This document shows, one piece after another, positions 1-5,600 of a DNA stretch of 5,609 nt (position 1 is its first letter; every line of letters starts with the position of its first letter). A program made the translations under genes and the position numbers. The notes under the pieces are model-generated. The model was not told the origin of the DNA. It was given only the letters and a program-made list of their open reading frames with translations, and did no database searches. The DNA lies in NCBI GenBank assembly GCA_021160945.1, contig JAGHBQ010000031.1, forward strand, positions 1 to 5,609. Direction: 5' to 3'. The stretch is from Thermoplasmata archaeon (GTDB taxonomy: Archaea; Thermoplasmatota; Thermoplasmata; Thermoplasmatales; Aciduliprofundaceae).

Positions 1-675
1 GCGGGTTTCCTGGAAACATCCTTTGTGGACTGGCGCGGCAAAGTTGTGGCAACGGTGTTCACCTATGGCTGCAATTTCCGCTGTCCTTTCTGTCATAATT
101 ACACACTTGTTACTGAGAAGAAGAAAAGATTCATTCCTATGGAAAAAGTAATTGAGTGGGTGGAGTACCTCAAAGATTGGATAGATGGAGTGTGTATCAC
201 AGGTGGCGAGCCAACCATTCATTTAGATCTCACAGAATTCATAAAAGAGGTGACCAAGATAACAGAGGTGAAGGTGGATACAAATGGCACTAATCCCGAA
301 ATTCTCAGAGAACTCATCCCACATGTTTCTTATGTTGCCATGGACATAAAAGCTCCGAAGAATAGGTATGAGGAACTTGCTGGTGCAAGAGTGAATATGG
401 AAAAGATCGAGGAGAGCATAGAAATAATAAAAAGATATGCAAGAGATTATGAGTTCAGGACAACAGCAGTGCCAACTCTAGGAGTGAAAGATTTTGAGCA
501 AATAGCAAGCTGGCTTCATGGAGCAAAGAGATACGTAATTCAGCAGTATTCAACTAAGGGTGGAACCCTTGAGCCAGAGTACTTAAAGCTCAGACCTATG
601 AGAGAAGAGACACTACACAAGATATGTATGAAAATAAGGCACCATTTTCGGCAGTGCAGAGTGGTAAACCTCTGA
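1..675 (+). CDS. Radical SAM protein, anaerobic ribonucleoside-triphosphate reductase activating type (5' end outside window)
   Basis: Likely the activase that uses a [4Fe-4S] cluster and S-adenosylmethionine to install the glycyl radical on class III (anaerobic) ribonucleotide reductase. The frame is open from base 1. A GTG at 25 could serve as start, but the codons before it read AGFLETSF and run straight into VDWRGK, the expected N-terminus of this subfamily (compare GF.k.SliDyPGK). I therefore treat the gene as truncated by the window edge, probably by only a few residues. Numbering from the GTG codon, the cluster-binding CX3CX2C is C16, C20, C23 within GCNFRCPFCHN. The SAM-binding GGEP is at 60-63, and DTNGT (85-89), MDIKAP and EFRTT are further family landmarks. 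Length is about 225 residues, normal for the short NrdG2-like group. The gene converges with the FtsX fragment, with 4 bp between stop codons. Family assignment is firm. The exact partner (NrdD or another glycyl-radical enzyme) is inference, since the upstream gene is not visible. Confidence 0.85.
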   Translation, partial: AGFLETSFVDWRGKVVATVFTYGCNFRCPFCHNYTLVTEKKKRFIPMEKVIEWVEYLKDWIDGVCITGGEPTIHLDLTEFIKEVTKITEVKVDTNGTNPEILRELIPHVSYVAMDIKAPKNRYEELAGARVNMEKIEESIEIIKRYARDYEFRTTAVPTLGVKDFEQIASWLHGAKRYVIQQYSTKGGTLEPEYLKLRPMREETLHKICMKIRHHFRQCRVVNL

Positions 676-679
676 AATT

Positions 680-1063
680 TTACATGTTTCTAAGATGTAT
701 GAGTACATTTTTCCTTTTTATTATGTAGTAAAAGTAAAGACTCGACGGAACGCTTATCAAAAGTGCAAAGAGAAGAGGAAAGAGTAATAAGCGAGTGAAT
801 ATACCTGTGAGATTGCAGTAATGGCATAAACCTATGAAGAACCCCATAAAAAATGGATAAGCTAATAGAATGGATATAAGCGCGGCTACAATTATGACAT
901 AAAGATTTTCGAGAGAGAAAAAGAGGGTGATTTTATATGCGGGTACTCCCCATGCTCGAAGCACACCAATCTCTCCAGCATATTTTTTTCCATTAACGAA
1001 TGCTGTATAAAGAGAAATGCCACCTCCTAAGAGGAGAAATACAAAGTAAAGATTTCCTGTCAC
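680..1063 (-). pseudogene. FtsX/MacB-type ABC permease C-terminal domain, orphan 5'-truncated fragment
   Basis: The 127 residues match the FtsX-like permease domain that closes MacB/LolC-type ABC transporter permeases. A first membrane segment (about 5-23) is followed by the cytoplasmic signature EIGVLRAWG (31-39), a second long hydrophobic stretch (about 46-78), a third (about 89-115), and a basic tail where full permeases end. Missing are the first transmembrane helix and the large extracytoplasmic domain that normally precede it, and no ATPase gene lies nearby. The frame stays open upstream to base 1105, just inside the 3' end of the HAD gene, and is then stopped by TGA (1106-1108). The only plausible start is the GTG at 1063, which has no Shine-Dalgarno sequence before it. 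I read this as the 3' remnant of a permease gene cut by a rearrangement. A translationally coupled stand-alone membrane protein is the alternative. Domain identity is fairly sure; functional status is not. Confidence 0.65.
704..722 (+). terminator. T-rich terminator candidate downstream of the radical SAM gene
   Basis: About 30-45 bases after the stop codon at 675 the plus strand has two T runs (TTTTT CC TTTTT), preceded by a weak 5-bp inverted repeat, TACAT (681-685) and ATGTA (695-699). Archaeal RNA polymerase often terminates at such T tracts without a strong hairpin. The tract lies inside the opposing FtsX fragment. Confidence 0.35.
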
Positions 1064-1094
1064 AAAAAAGTAACTATGCTCAATGGATTGTAGT

Positions 1095-1688
1095 TCACAG
1101 GGAATTCAGCTCATTAAGTAGATTGAGCAGCTCATCAATTTTTGATATTCTATAATCTCCCGAGCCTTCTCCTACACGCACGGTGATGCATCCAGCATTC
1201 TTTCCAGCTATGATATCGTACTCATAGTCTCCAATCACGATACAATTTTCACCCCTTGCCCCATATTTTTTGAGAAGATGAATTATAGGGTCCGCGCTCG
1301 GTTTCGGCTCAAAACCATCATCCCGGGTAATTATATCGTCGAATAGCGAGACATATTTTCCAAGCGCAAGTAGTGCTGCCTTTCTCGAGTTTCGAGTGAG
1401 CACTGCGACCTTTATTCCTCTTACCTTCAAAAATTCTATTATGTGAGGAAGAGAGTTCACCACCTTTGCATGCTTTGCTCTCCATACCTCATGCTTTTCC
1501 AGGAGTTTTACATACTCTTCTCCTTTATCTCTCAAAAACTCATACAGATGAAGTGGTTTCTCTTTACATCCTATCTCCTCCAAGACCTTTTTTCGTATCT
1601 CAGAAAATGAAATTTCATTCACCACTATTGTCTCATCTAAATCGAAGATGACTAGCTTGATTTTTCCATCCACATATCTTAATAGCAA
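1095..1688 (-). CDS. HAD-superfamily hydrolase, phosphoglycolate-phosphatase-like
   Basis: A haloacid dehalogenase-type hydrolase, probably a small-molecule phosphatase in the cytoplasm. All four HAD motifs are visible: motif I FDLDET with nucleophile D16 and acid/base D18; motif II T98 in VLTRNS; motif III K129 in EPKPSADP; motif IV GDYEYD with Mg-binding D154 and D158, followed by the AGKNAG helix. Residues 25-90 form the helical cap of a type C1 HAD. At 197 residues it has the size of phosphoglycolate or pyrophosphate phosphatase relatives, but the substrate cannot be told from sequence. The start is TTG at 1688 with AAAAAGG only two bases before it. A GTG six codons in (1673) is an alternative, and either leaves motif I near the N-terminus as expected. 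A TATA-like element at 1714-1725 sits about 27-30 bases upstream, so the mRNA may be nearly leaderless. The gene reads away from the glycosyltransferase pair and its 3' end abuts the FtsX fragment. Confidence 0.85.
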   Translation of the reverse strand: MLLRYVDGKIKLVIFDLDETIVVNEISFSEIRKKVLEEIGCKEKPLHLYEFLRDKGEEYVKLLEKHEVWRAKHAKVVNSLPHIIEFLKVRGIKVAVLTRNSRKAALLALGKYVSLFDDIITRDDGFEPKPSADPIIHLLKKYGARGENCIVIGDYEYDIIAGKNAGCITVRVGEGSGDYRISKIDELLNLLNELNSL

Positions 1689-1731
1689 AGCCTTTTTAAT
1701 TTTTTCTTCACAGTATTTATTAAATAGGTAA
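1689..1731. promoter_or_regulatory. Divergent promoter region between HAD gene and glycosyltransferase operon
   Basis: These 43 AT-rich bases separate two divergent genes. Read on the minus strand, TTTAATAAATAC (1714-1725) is a good archaeal TATA candidate for the HAD gene, 27-30 bases before its TTG start. For the plus-strand operon the best-placed AT element is the weak TTTTTAATTTTTT at about 1694-1706. A short AGGT (1726-1729) lies two bases before the ATG at 1732. Motif placement supports the HAD promoter better than the plus-strand one. Confidence 0.4.
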
Positions 1732-2538
1732 ATGAGATTTAGTTATGTGTTCATAAGCATAGTAATCACGGTGAGAAACGAGGAAAAGCACATATCCGAT
1801 TTGCTGGATTCCCTCATCATTCAGGAGCCTCCATTTGAAATAGTGATAGTTGATGCACACAGCGAGGACAGAACAAGAGATATCGTGAAGAAATATATGG
1901 AGGAATATGATTTTATTCATCTATATGAGAAGGGAGGCTCAAGGGGCGAAGGGCGCAATTATGGAGTGAAGAAGGCATCAGGGGATTATATTGCCTTTAC
2001 TGATGGAGACGATATAGCCAATCCATTCTGGCTCACAGAAATAAGGAGGAGTTTCAGAAAAGGGGCGGATATTGTTGCGGGAAGAACGATCTATATAGGG
2101 TATGGTCCCTGGGAGAAGCTTGAAAGAGTGGAGCTTTTCTATAGAGGTTTCGATGTAACATACCCCAGCTGCAATTTAGCCTATCACAAGGAATTGTTTG
2201 AAAAGATTGGTGGCTTTGATCCATGGTTTGTCACTGCAGAGGATATTGATTTGAATATGCGTGCAGTGGACGCTGGTGGAAAACTGGTTTACAATCCCAA
2301 AGCAATCATCTATCATAGAACCCGCGACTCGTTTTTCTCTTTTGCAAAACAGGCTTTCTGGAACGGATACGGAAGAAAGCAACTCACCATAAAGCATGGA
2401 AACTTGTGGGGTAAGTATAAACCCAGAAGAATGTTCAATCCTTCCCAGCTCTCTTTCTGGGGTGTTGTGAGATTGGTTTTTGCCCTCACGGGATACCTTG
2501 CGTGCAAACTGTATGGAGAAAAAGGAGGGAGAAGATGA
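1732..2538 (+). CDS. Family-2 glycosyltransferase (GT-A fold)
   Basis: Transfers a sugar from a nucleotide-sugar donor, probably at the inner face of the membrane to a lipid or glycan acceptor. The GT-A layout is clear: the first strand SIVITVRNEEKHI (9-21), IVDAHSEDRT (39-48) for the nucleotide site, the metal-binding DGDD (91-94), and an acidic AEDIDLNMR (169-177) carrying the candidate catalytic base. Around 240-261 there is a hydrophobic stretch (SFWGVVRLVFALTGYLACKL) that could anchor it to the membrane as one helix. At 268 residues it is a normal single-domain enzyme. The ATG at 1732 is the chosen start. A GTG at 1747 would still keep the whole first strand. Its last codons (KGGRR) contain the Shine-Dalgarno of the next gene, and its stop overlaps that gene's ATG, so the two are co-translated. 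Donor and acceptor cannot be predicted. A role in cell-surface glycan or protein glycosylation is inference from the neighbour. Confidence 0.88.
   Translation: MRFSYVFISIVITVRNEEKHISDLLDSLIIQEPPFEIVIVDAHSEDRTRDIVKKYMEEYDFIHLYEKGGSRGEGRNYGVKKASGDYIAFTDGDDIANPFWLTEIRRSFRKGADIVAGRTIYIGYGPWEKLERVELFYRGFDVTYPSCNLAYHKELFEKIGGFDPWFVTAEDIDLNMRAVDAGGKLVYNPKAIIYHRTRDSFFSFAKQAFWNGYGRKQLTIKHGNLWGKYKPRRMFNPSQLSFWGVVRLVFALTGYLACKLYGEKGGRR
2523..2529 (+). promoter_or_regulatory. Strong Shine-Dalgarno fixing the start of the second glycosyltransferase
   Basis: AGGAGGG lies five bases before ATG 2535 and is an almost full match to the archaeal anti-SD sequence. It decides for ATG 2535 over the in-frame GTG at 2502, which has no such site and would add 11 residues (QTVWRKRREK) not typical of the family. 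Confidence 0.85.
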
Positions 2539-3203
2539 AAATAAGCGTGATAATACCCACACTCAACGAGGAAGAGAGCATTGGACTTGTGCTAGACAAG
2601 ATTCCAAGAGACCCAAGATATGAATGGGAGATAATAATCGTGGATGGAGACTCAAAGGATAGGACCAGGGAGATTGCCGAGGAAAAAGGTGCAAAGGTGA
2701 TTGTGGAGAAGCGAAAGGGATATGGAAGAGCGTACAAGACGGGATTTGACGCAGCCACTGGAGATATAATTGTAACGATGGACGGTGATGACACCTATCC
2801 TGCAGAGAAGGTGGTGGAGCTTGTTGAGCATCTTCTCACAAATAATCTCGATTTTGTATCTTGTGAGAGATTCTCTCTCATGAAAAAGGGGGCTATGAGC
2901 CTAACCCATAAAGTTGGCAATAAGATTTTAACTTGGAGCACAAGGCTCTTATTTGGAGTGAAAATCAAAGATTCTCAGAGTGGTATGTGGGTGTTTCGCC
3001 GCGAGATCCTCAAGGATCTCAAGCTAACCTCTGATGGAATGCCATTCAGCGAGGAGATAAAAATAGAAGCCTGGAGAAAATTCAAATGTGAGGAAGTACC
3101 CATAGAGTACCGCGAGAGAAAGGGAGAGGTAAAGCTCAACACCTGGAAAGATGGATTCCGCAACTTGATATTTCTTTTCAAAAAGAAATTTTCTAAAAGA
3201 TAG
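2535..3203 (+). CDS. Dolichol-phosphate hexose synthase-like family-2 glycosyltransferase (DPM1-like)
   Basis: Likely transfers a hexose from a nucleotide donor to a polyprenyl/dolichyl phosphate, giving a lipid-linked sugar donor for glycosylation outside the membrane. The 222-residue protein starts directly with the GT-A strand KISVIIPTLNEEESI, has IIIVDGDSKDRT (33-44), the metal site MDGDDTYP (82-89), and the group-typical DSQSGMWVFRR (146-156). This is the arrangement seen in DPM1/DPG-synthase-like enzymes. There is no long C-terminal membrane domain, only a basic, aromatic tail ending FLFKKKFSKR that may contact the membrane. ATG 2535 overlaps the previous gene's TGA as ATGA and is preceded by AGGAGGG, so translation is coupled. 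The gene converges on PCNA, with 6 bp between the stops. Subfamily assignment is good. Mannose versus glucose versus another sugar is undecided. Confidence 0.85.
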   Translation: MKISVIIPTLNEEESIGLVLDKIPRDPRYEWEIIIVDGDSKDRTREIAEEKGAKVIVEKRKGYGRAYKTGFDAATGDIIVTMDGDDTYPAEKVVELVEHLLTNNLDFVSCERFSLMKKGAMSLTHKVGNKILTWSTRLLFGVKIKDSQSGMWVFRREILKDLKLTSDGMPFSEEIKIEAWRKFKCEEVPIEYRERKGEVKLNTWKDGFRNLIFLFKKKFSKR

Positions 3204-3211
3204 AAAAAATT
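3193..3211 (-). terminator. T-rich terminator candidate after the PCNA gene
   Basis: Immediately after the PCNA stop the minus strand reads ATTTTTTCTATCTTTT, a run-on T tract typical of archaeal termination. It lies in the 3' end of the opposing glycosyltransferase gene, so both convergent transcripts probably overlap here. Confidence 0.4.
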
Positions 3212-3938
3212 ACTCCCCCTCAATTCTGGGAGCGAGGAGATAGTAGCCCTTGCCCTTTCCACTTGCAATGTGAAATTCTATCTTTATAGGATAATCAGTG
3301 CCGAGATAGATGGTGAGATAATCTGCAGATTCCATAGCTTTCACAAGCTTGAGAAGATAATCTACGGGATACATACTTTTCACGGGCTCATCACAGGAGA
3401 GCTCTTTCAGCATATCCTTGGGTATTGTTAGTCTGGCAGAGTCTTCATCTCCTTCAGTATACATCTCAAATTCGCTGGGCGTAATTCTGAGAGTTATATT
3501 GTCTGAAATGCTTTCTGCTGCCTTAATTCCATGGGAGAACTCCGTTAGTGGCAGGACTACCTTGGCAGGGAGAACAAGATTAGGAACTCTGGGTACACTA
3601 AGGGCAGAGGTATCAATAAGCGGCATGCTCCTGGTGAGGTTTCCTATAAGGAAGGTGAGCCTATTTCCATCCTTGGATATCTCCACAAGCTCTCTGGAAG
3701 AGGCAAGTCTAAGGATATCCTTTACTTTGTCAAGATCCACTCCAAGCTCCTCATCCTCAGACTCATACTCTATAAAAGCCTCTTTGCTGACCTCCAGAAC
3801 TATCATGGCCACATGTGCTGGATCAACAGCTTTTACGCTCAACCCCTCTGAATTCATCTCGAATTTTGCCTCTGACACAAGCGTAAGGAGAAGATTCGTA
3901 ATTTCCTTCAAATCCTTAACATCCATCTTCACACGCAT
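3210..3938 (-). CDS. pcn: DNA polymerase sliding clamp (PCNA)
   Basis: Ring-forming processivity clamp that tethers DNA polymerase, ligase, FEN1 and other PIP-box proteins to DNA in the archaeal replisome. The 242-residue length is close to the usual ~245-250. Conserved landmarks include GLSVKAVDPAHVAM (32-45) in the first domain, an acidic central part (59-70), the interdomain connecting loop at about 109-124 (DTSALSVPRVPNLVLP), and the terminal LAPRIEGE, where PIP peptides dock. Two PCNA-fold domains fill the chain, implying a homotrimer unless another paralogue exists elsewhere. The start is ATG 3938. An in-frame ATG four codons later is less likely because the first strand would be shortened. 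TAGGGATTGAT precedes the ATG, and a TATA-like ATTTATAA is centred about 36 bases upstream, so a short 5' leader of about 10 bases is expected. It lies downstream of, and reads the same way as, the Mrp gene, but appears to have its own promoter. Confidence 0.96.
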   Translation of the reverse strand: MRVKMDVKDLKEITNLLLTLVSEAKFEMNSEGLSVKAVDPAHVAMIVLEVSKEAFIEYESEDEELGVDLDKVKDILRLASSRELVEISKDGNRLTFLIGNLTRSMPLIDTSALSVPRVPNLVLPAKVVLPLTEFSHGIKAAESISDNITLRITPSEFEMYTEGDEDSARLTIPKDMLKELSCDEPVKSMYPVDYLLKLVKAMESADYLTIYLGTDYPIKIEFHIASGKGKGYYLLAPRIEGE

Positions 3939-3969
3939 ATCAATCCCTATATTGGTATTTCATTTCACA

Positions 3970-3980
3970 TTATAAATTTT
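3970..3980 (-). promoter_or_regulatory. TATA-box promoter candidate of PCNA gene
   Basis: On the minus strand AAAATTTATAA lies about 36 bases before the PCNA ATG, preceded by a purine-rich GGAAGCAAA that could act as BRE. With initiation about 25 bases downstream, the leader would be about 10 bases and hold the weak AGGG. Confidence 0.5.
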
Positions 3981-3985
3981 TGCTT

Positions 3986-4018
3986 CCAAAATAACAAAAG
4001 GAGGGTTACTTCTCTCCT
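3986..4018 (-). terminator. Hairpin plus T tract after the Mrp gene
   Basis: On the minus strand AGGAG (4018-4014) can pair with CTCCT (4003-3999) around the stop codon, with a 10-base loop. It is followed at once by TTTTGTTATTTT. This is a simple stem-and-U-tract terminator that would separate the Mrp transcript from the PCNA promoter just downstream. Confidence 0.45.
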
Positions 4019-4839
4019 AGAACCTTCAGGAGATTATTAACCACTTCTTCAAATGCTTTGGCAGCCTCAGAATCTGAATATTTCATCACAAAGGGTTCTC
4101 CTTCATCTCCACATCTTACTATCTTTGCATCCATCGGTATGCTCCCCAGATAGGCTACATTATACCTCTCTGCAGCCTTTTTGCCACCTCCGTGACCAAA
4201 AATCTCTCCGCTCATATTTTCCACGATGCCAACAACATTCTTTTGAAGCTGCCTTGAGAAATTTATGGCTTTTGTAGCATCCAGAAGTGCAACCTCCTGA
4301 GGGGTTACCACAATAAGAACTCCATCCAGATCAGGAATAAGCTGGGCAACACTTAAAGACTCATCCCCGGTGCCAGGCGGCATATCTACAATGAAGAAAT
4401 CCAGATCTCCCCATTCGACTTCATCCAGAAGCTGCTGAATGGCTTTGTGCTTTAAAGGACCTCTCCATATAACTGGTAAATCATCCTGAGGTAGAGCCAT
4501 CTGAATGGAAATGACCTTAAGATTCTTAATCGGTTCAATGGGCACAATCATATTTTTTTCATTTACTTCCAGTTTTGCATGTTGTACGCCCAGCATCTTG
4601 GGAACGTTTGGACCATGGATATCAGCATCCAAAAGACCCACCTTATGGCCCTTAAGGGCAAGAGTTACCGCAAGATTTACAGCTACAGTTGTTTTACCTA
4701 CCCCCCCTTTGCCGCTTAAGACCATCAACTTATGCTTAATCTTACTCATCTTTTCTGCAATTCTTTTTTCAACCTCTTTCGTCTGAAGCAGTCTCTTTCG
4801 TATCTCTTCACCTTTCTTAATTTCTTCCTGGGTAACCAT
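4006..4839 (-). CDS. Mrp/NBP35 (ApbC)-family P-loop ATPase lacking the C-terminal CxxC
   Basis: A cytoplasmic deviant-Walker ATPase of the ParA/MinD class. Family members act as scaffolds or carriers for Fe-S clusters. A charged helical N-terminus (1-35) leads to the Walker [11 protein letters not shown] (42-51), then DADIHGPN (71-78), the Mrp-typical [15 protein letters not shown] (124-138), Walker [11 protein letters not shown] (151-160) and [14 protein letters not shown] (179-192). In most relatives a stretch with CPxC separates VENMS from IFGxGGG. Here VENMSG runs directly into EIFGHGGG (206-219), so the cluster-binding cysteines are deleted. The only cysteine in the protein is C243. At 277 residues it is otherwise full length. 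Start ATG 4839 has GGTGAT at ideal spacing and a TATA-like element upstream. Family assignment is firm. A cluster-carrier role is doubtful for this member, and a regulatory or partner-dependent ATPase is possible. Confidence 0.92.
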   Translation of the reverse strand: MVTQEEIKKGEEIRKRLLQTKEVEKRIAEKMSKIKHKLMVLSGKGGVGKTTVAVNLAVTLALKGHKVGLLDADIHGPNVPKMLGVQHAKLEVNEKNMIVPIEPIKNLKVISIQMALPQDDLPVIWRGPLKHKAIQQLLDEVEWGDLDFFIVDMPPGTGDESLSVAQLIPDLDGVLIVVTPQEVALLDATKAINFSRQLQKNVVGIVENMSGEIFGHGGGKKAAERYNVAYLGSIPMDAKIVRCGDEGEPFVMKYSDSEAAKAFEEVVNNLLKVLGEK

Positions 4840-4844
4840 ATCCT

Positions 4845-4850
4845 ATCACC
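4845..4850 (-). promoter_or_regulatory. Shine-Dalgarno of the Mrp gene
   Basis: GGTGAT on the minus strand, five bases before ATG 4839, is an exact match to part of the archaeal SD consensus (AGGAGGTGAT) and supports that start. Confidence 0.65.
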
Positions 4851-4872
4851 GTATCGGCCATGTAATTTCCCT

Positions 4873-4883
4873 ATTTTATAATT
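4873..4883 (-). promoter_or_regulatory. TATA-box promoter candidate of the Mrp gene
   Basis: Minus-strand AATTATAAAAT is centred about 39 bases before the Mrp ATG. Initiation about 25 bases on would start the mRNA just before the GGTGAT site. The spacing matches that seen for PCNA, which supports both calls. Confidence 0.5.
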
Positions 4884-4892
4884 ACTGGACAA

Positions 4893-5540
4893 CTATGGGT
4901 AATTTTCTATGTATTTTTGATAAAGATCCTCAAAAAGTACAGGCGCAACTTCGTAGACGAGTTTGAGCATTGACTTTGCCAGATTTCTTATTTCCCACTG
5001 TGCATCCTTTTCACATCGTAGAGAGAAAAAATGTCTCAACTCTCTACCATTCATCGTGAGTATTATCTTTGTCTCTATGCCTTGAGGTAGAATAAATCGG
5101 GCATCTTCTTTGCGTATTCCACCTTCCACCATTCGACGGTATAGATGTGAAGCTTTCTCTAAAATTTCAAGGTACTCTCCCTCAAACTCACTTCCAAAAA
5201 TGGATTCAGGAACCACAAACTTTGGATTTTTGAGTTTTACATATCTCTGACTCTGTTGAGTATAACTTGCCATCCTATGACGAACCAGTTGATGACTGCA
5301 AACCCGGGATATCCCCTCTACACGGAAGGTGAAAGATGCATGCTCAAATACACTTTCGTGACCCAGTTTGCGAAGAAGCTCTATCAAATGCCTCACCTTT
5401 TCCCGGTCCAATTTTCTGAACTCGGGTGCGTGAGAAATGGCAGCACTTTCTGCTATGAGCCTATCCACATCTCCCTCTTTCGGTAAAGAATATGCGATTA
5501 ATTCAACCTTAAGACATCTTGACCCCCTGCAAATTTCCAT
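4893..5540 (-). CDS. thyX: Flavin-dependent thymidylate synthase ThyX
   Basis: Makes dTMP from dUMP using FAD, NADPH and methylenetetrahydrofolate (or an archaeal folate analogue), replacing ThyA. The diagnostic RHRX7S motif is complete: R87-H-R89, seven residues, S97, in RHRMASYTQQSQRY. Other family features are LLRKLGHESVFEHASFTFRVEG (55-76), SRVCSHQLVRHR (78-89), EDARFILPQGIETKI, and NGRELRHFFSLRCEKDAQWEIR near the C-terminus, where substrate-binding arginines sit. Its 215 residues are a normal length for a homotetrameric ThyX. The open frame allows only ATG 5540 as start (a stop lies seven codons upstream), giving an unusual head MEICRGSRCL before the expected KVELIAYS. A well-placed SD+ATG (5528-5515) lies one frame off inside this head and suggests a shifted start (see findings). 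A TATA-like AATAATTAAATT at 5562-5573 fits a leaderless mRNA beginning at ATG 5540. Function is sure; the exact N-terminus is not. Confidence 0.95.
   Translation of the reverse strand: MEICRGSRCLKVELIAYSLPKEGDVDRLIAESAAISHAPEFRKLDREKVRHLIELLRKLGHESVFEHASFTFRVEGISRVCSHQLVRHRMASYTQQSQRYVKLKNPKFVVPESIFGSEFEGEYLEILEKASHLYRRMVEGGIRKEDARFILPQGIETKIILTMNGRELRHFFSLRCEKDAQWEIRNLAKSMLKLVYEVAPVLFEDLYQKYIENYP
5523..5528 (-). promoter_or_regulatory. Shine-Dalgarno-like AGGGGG inside the thyX 5' end, aimed at an out-of-frame ATG
   Basis: AGGGGG(T) on the minus strand pairs well with anti-SD (one G-U wobble). It is five bases before ATG 5517-5515, which is followed by TCT and a stop TAA. That ATG is in another frame from the rest of thyX. 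Removing one T would join it to KVELIAYS. Confidence 0.5.
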
Positions 5541-5561
5541 AATGGAAAATCGCGATTTCTA

Positions 5562-5573
5562 ATTTAATTATTT
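5562..5573 (-). promoter_or_regulatory. TATA-box promoter candidate of thyX
   Basis: Minus-strand AATAATTAAATT is centred about 27 bases before ATG 5540, the spacing expected if transcription starts at or next to that ATG. The alternative SD-led start at 5517 would have a leader of about 24 bases from the same promoter. Confidence 0.4.
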
Positions 5574-5579
5574 CTACGA

Positions 5580-5600
5580 AGGGGCACCTACGGTTCCCCT
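5580..5600. repeat. GC-rich inverted repeat (hairpin) at the window edge
   Basis: AGGGGCACC (5580-5588) and GGTTCCCCT (5592-5600) pair in eight of nine positions (one C-T mismatch) across a TAC loop. It stands out from the AT-rich sequence around it. It lies just upstream of the thyX TATA element. It could end an upstream minus-strand gene or transcript, or belong to an RNA or repeat that continues past the window. No T run follows it on either strand, so I do not call it a terminator. Confidence 0.5.

Noticed and set aside
2502..2534. GTG 2502 as start of the second glycosyltransferase
   Set aside because: ATG 2535 has a strong SD, an ATGA overlap and gives the expected N-terminus.
2176..2794. 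Several minus-strand open frames opposite the two glycosyltransferase genes
   Set aside because: The plus-strand proteins have full family motifs. The antisense products show no domains and no start signals.
3003..3020. Perfect 7-bp inverted repeat GAGATCC TCAA GGATCTC
   Set aside because: It lies within the glycosyltransferase codons for EILKDL. A few stems of this size are expected by chance in 5.6 kb.
3418..3975. 185-codon open frame on the plus strand opposite PCNA
   Set aside because: It is serine/threonine/leucine-rich low-complexity antisense of a clearly real gene, with no SD and no recognisable domain.
4053..4786. Plus-strand open frames opposite the Mrp gene
   Set aside because: They are antisense shadows of a conserved ATPase gene with no supporting features.
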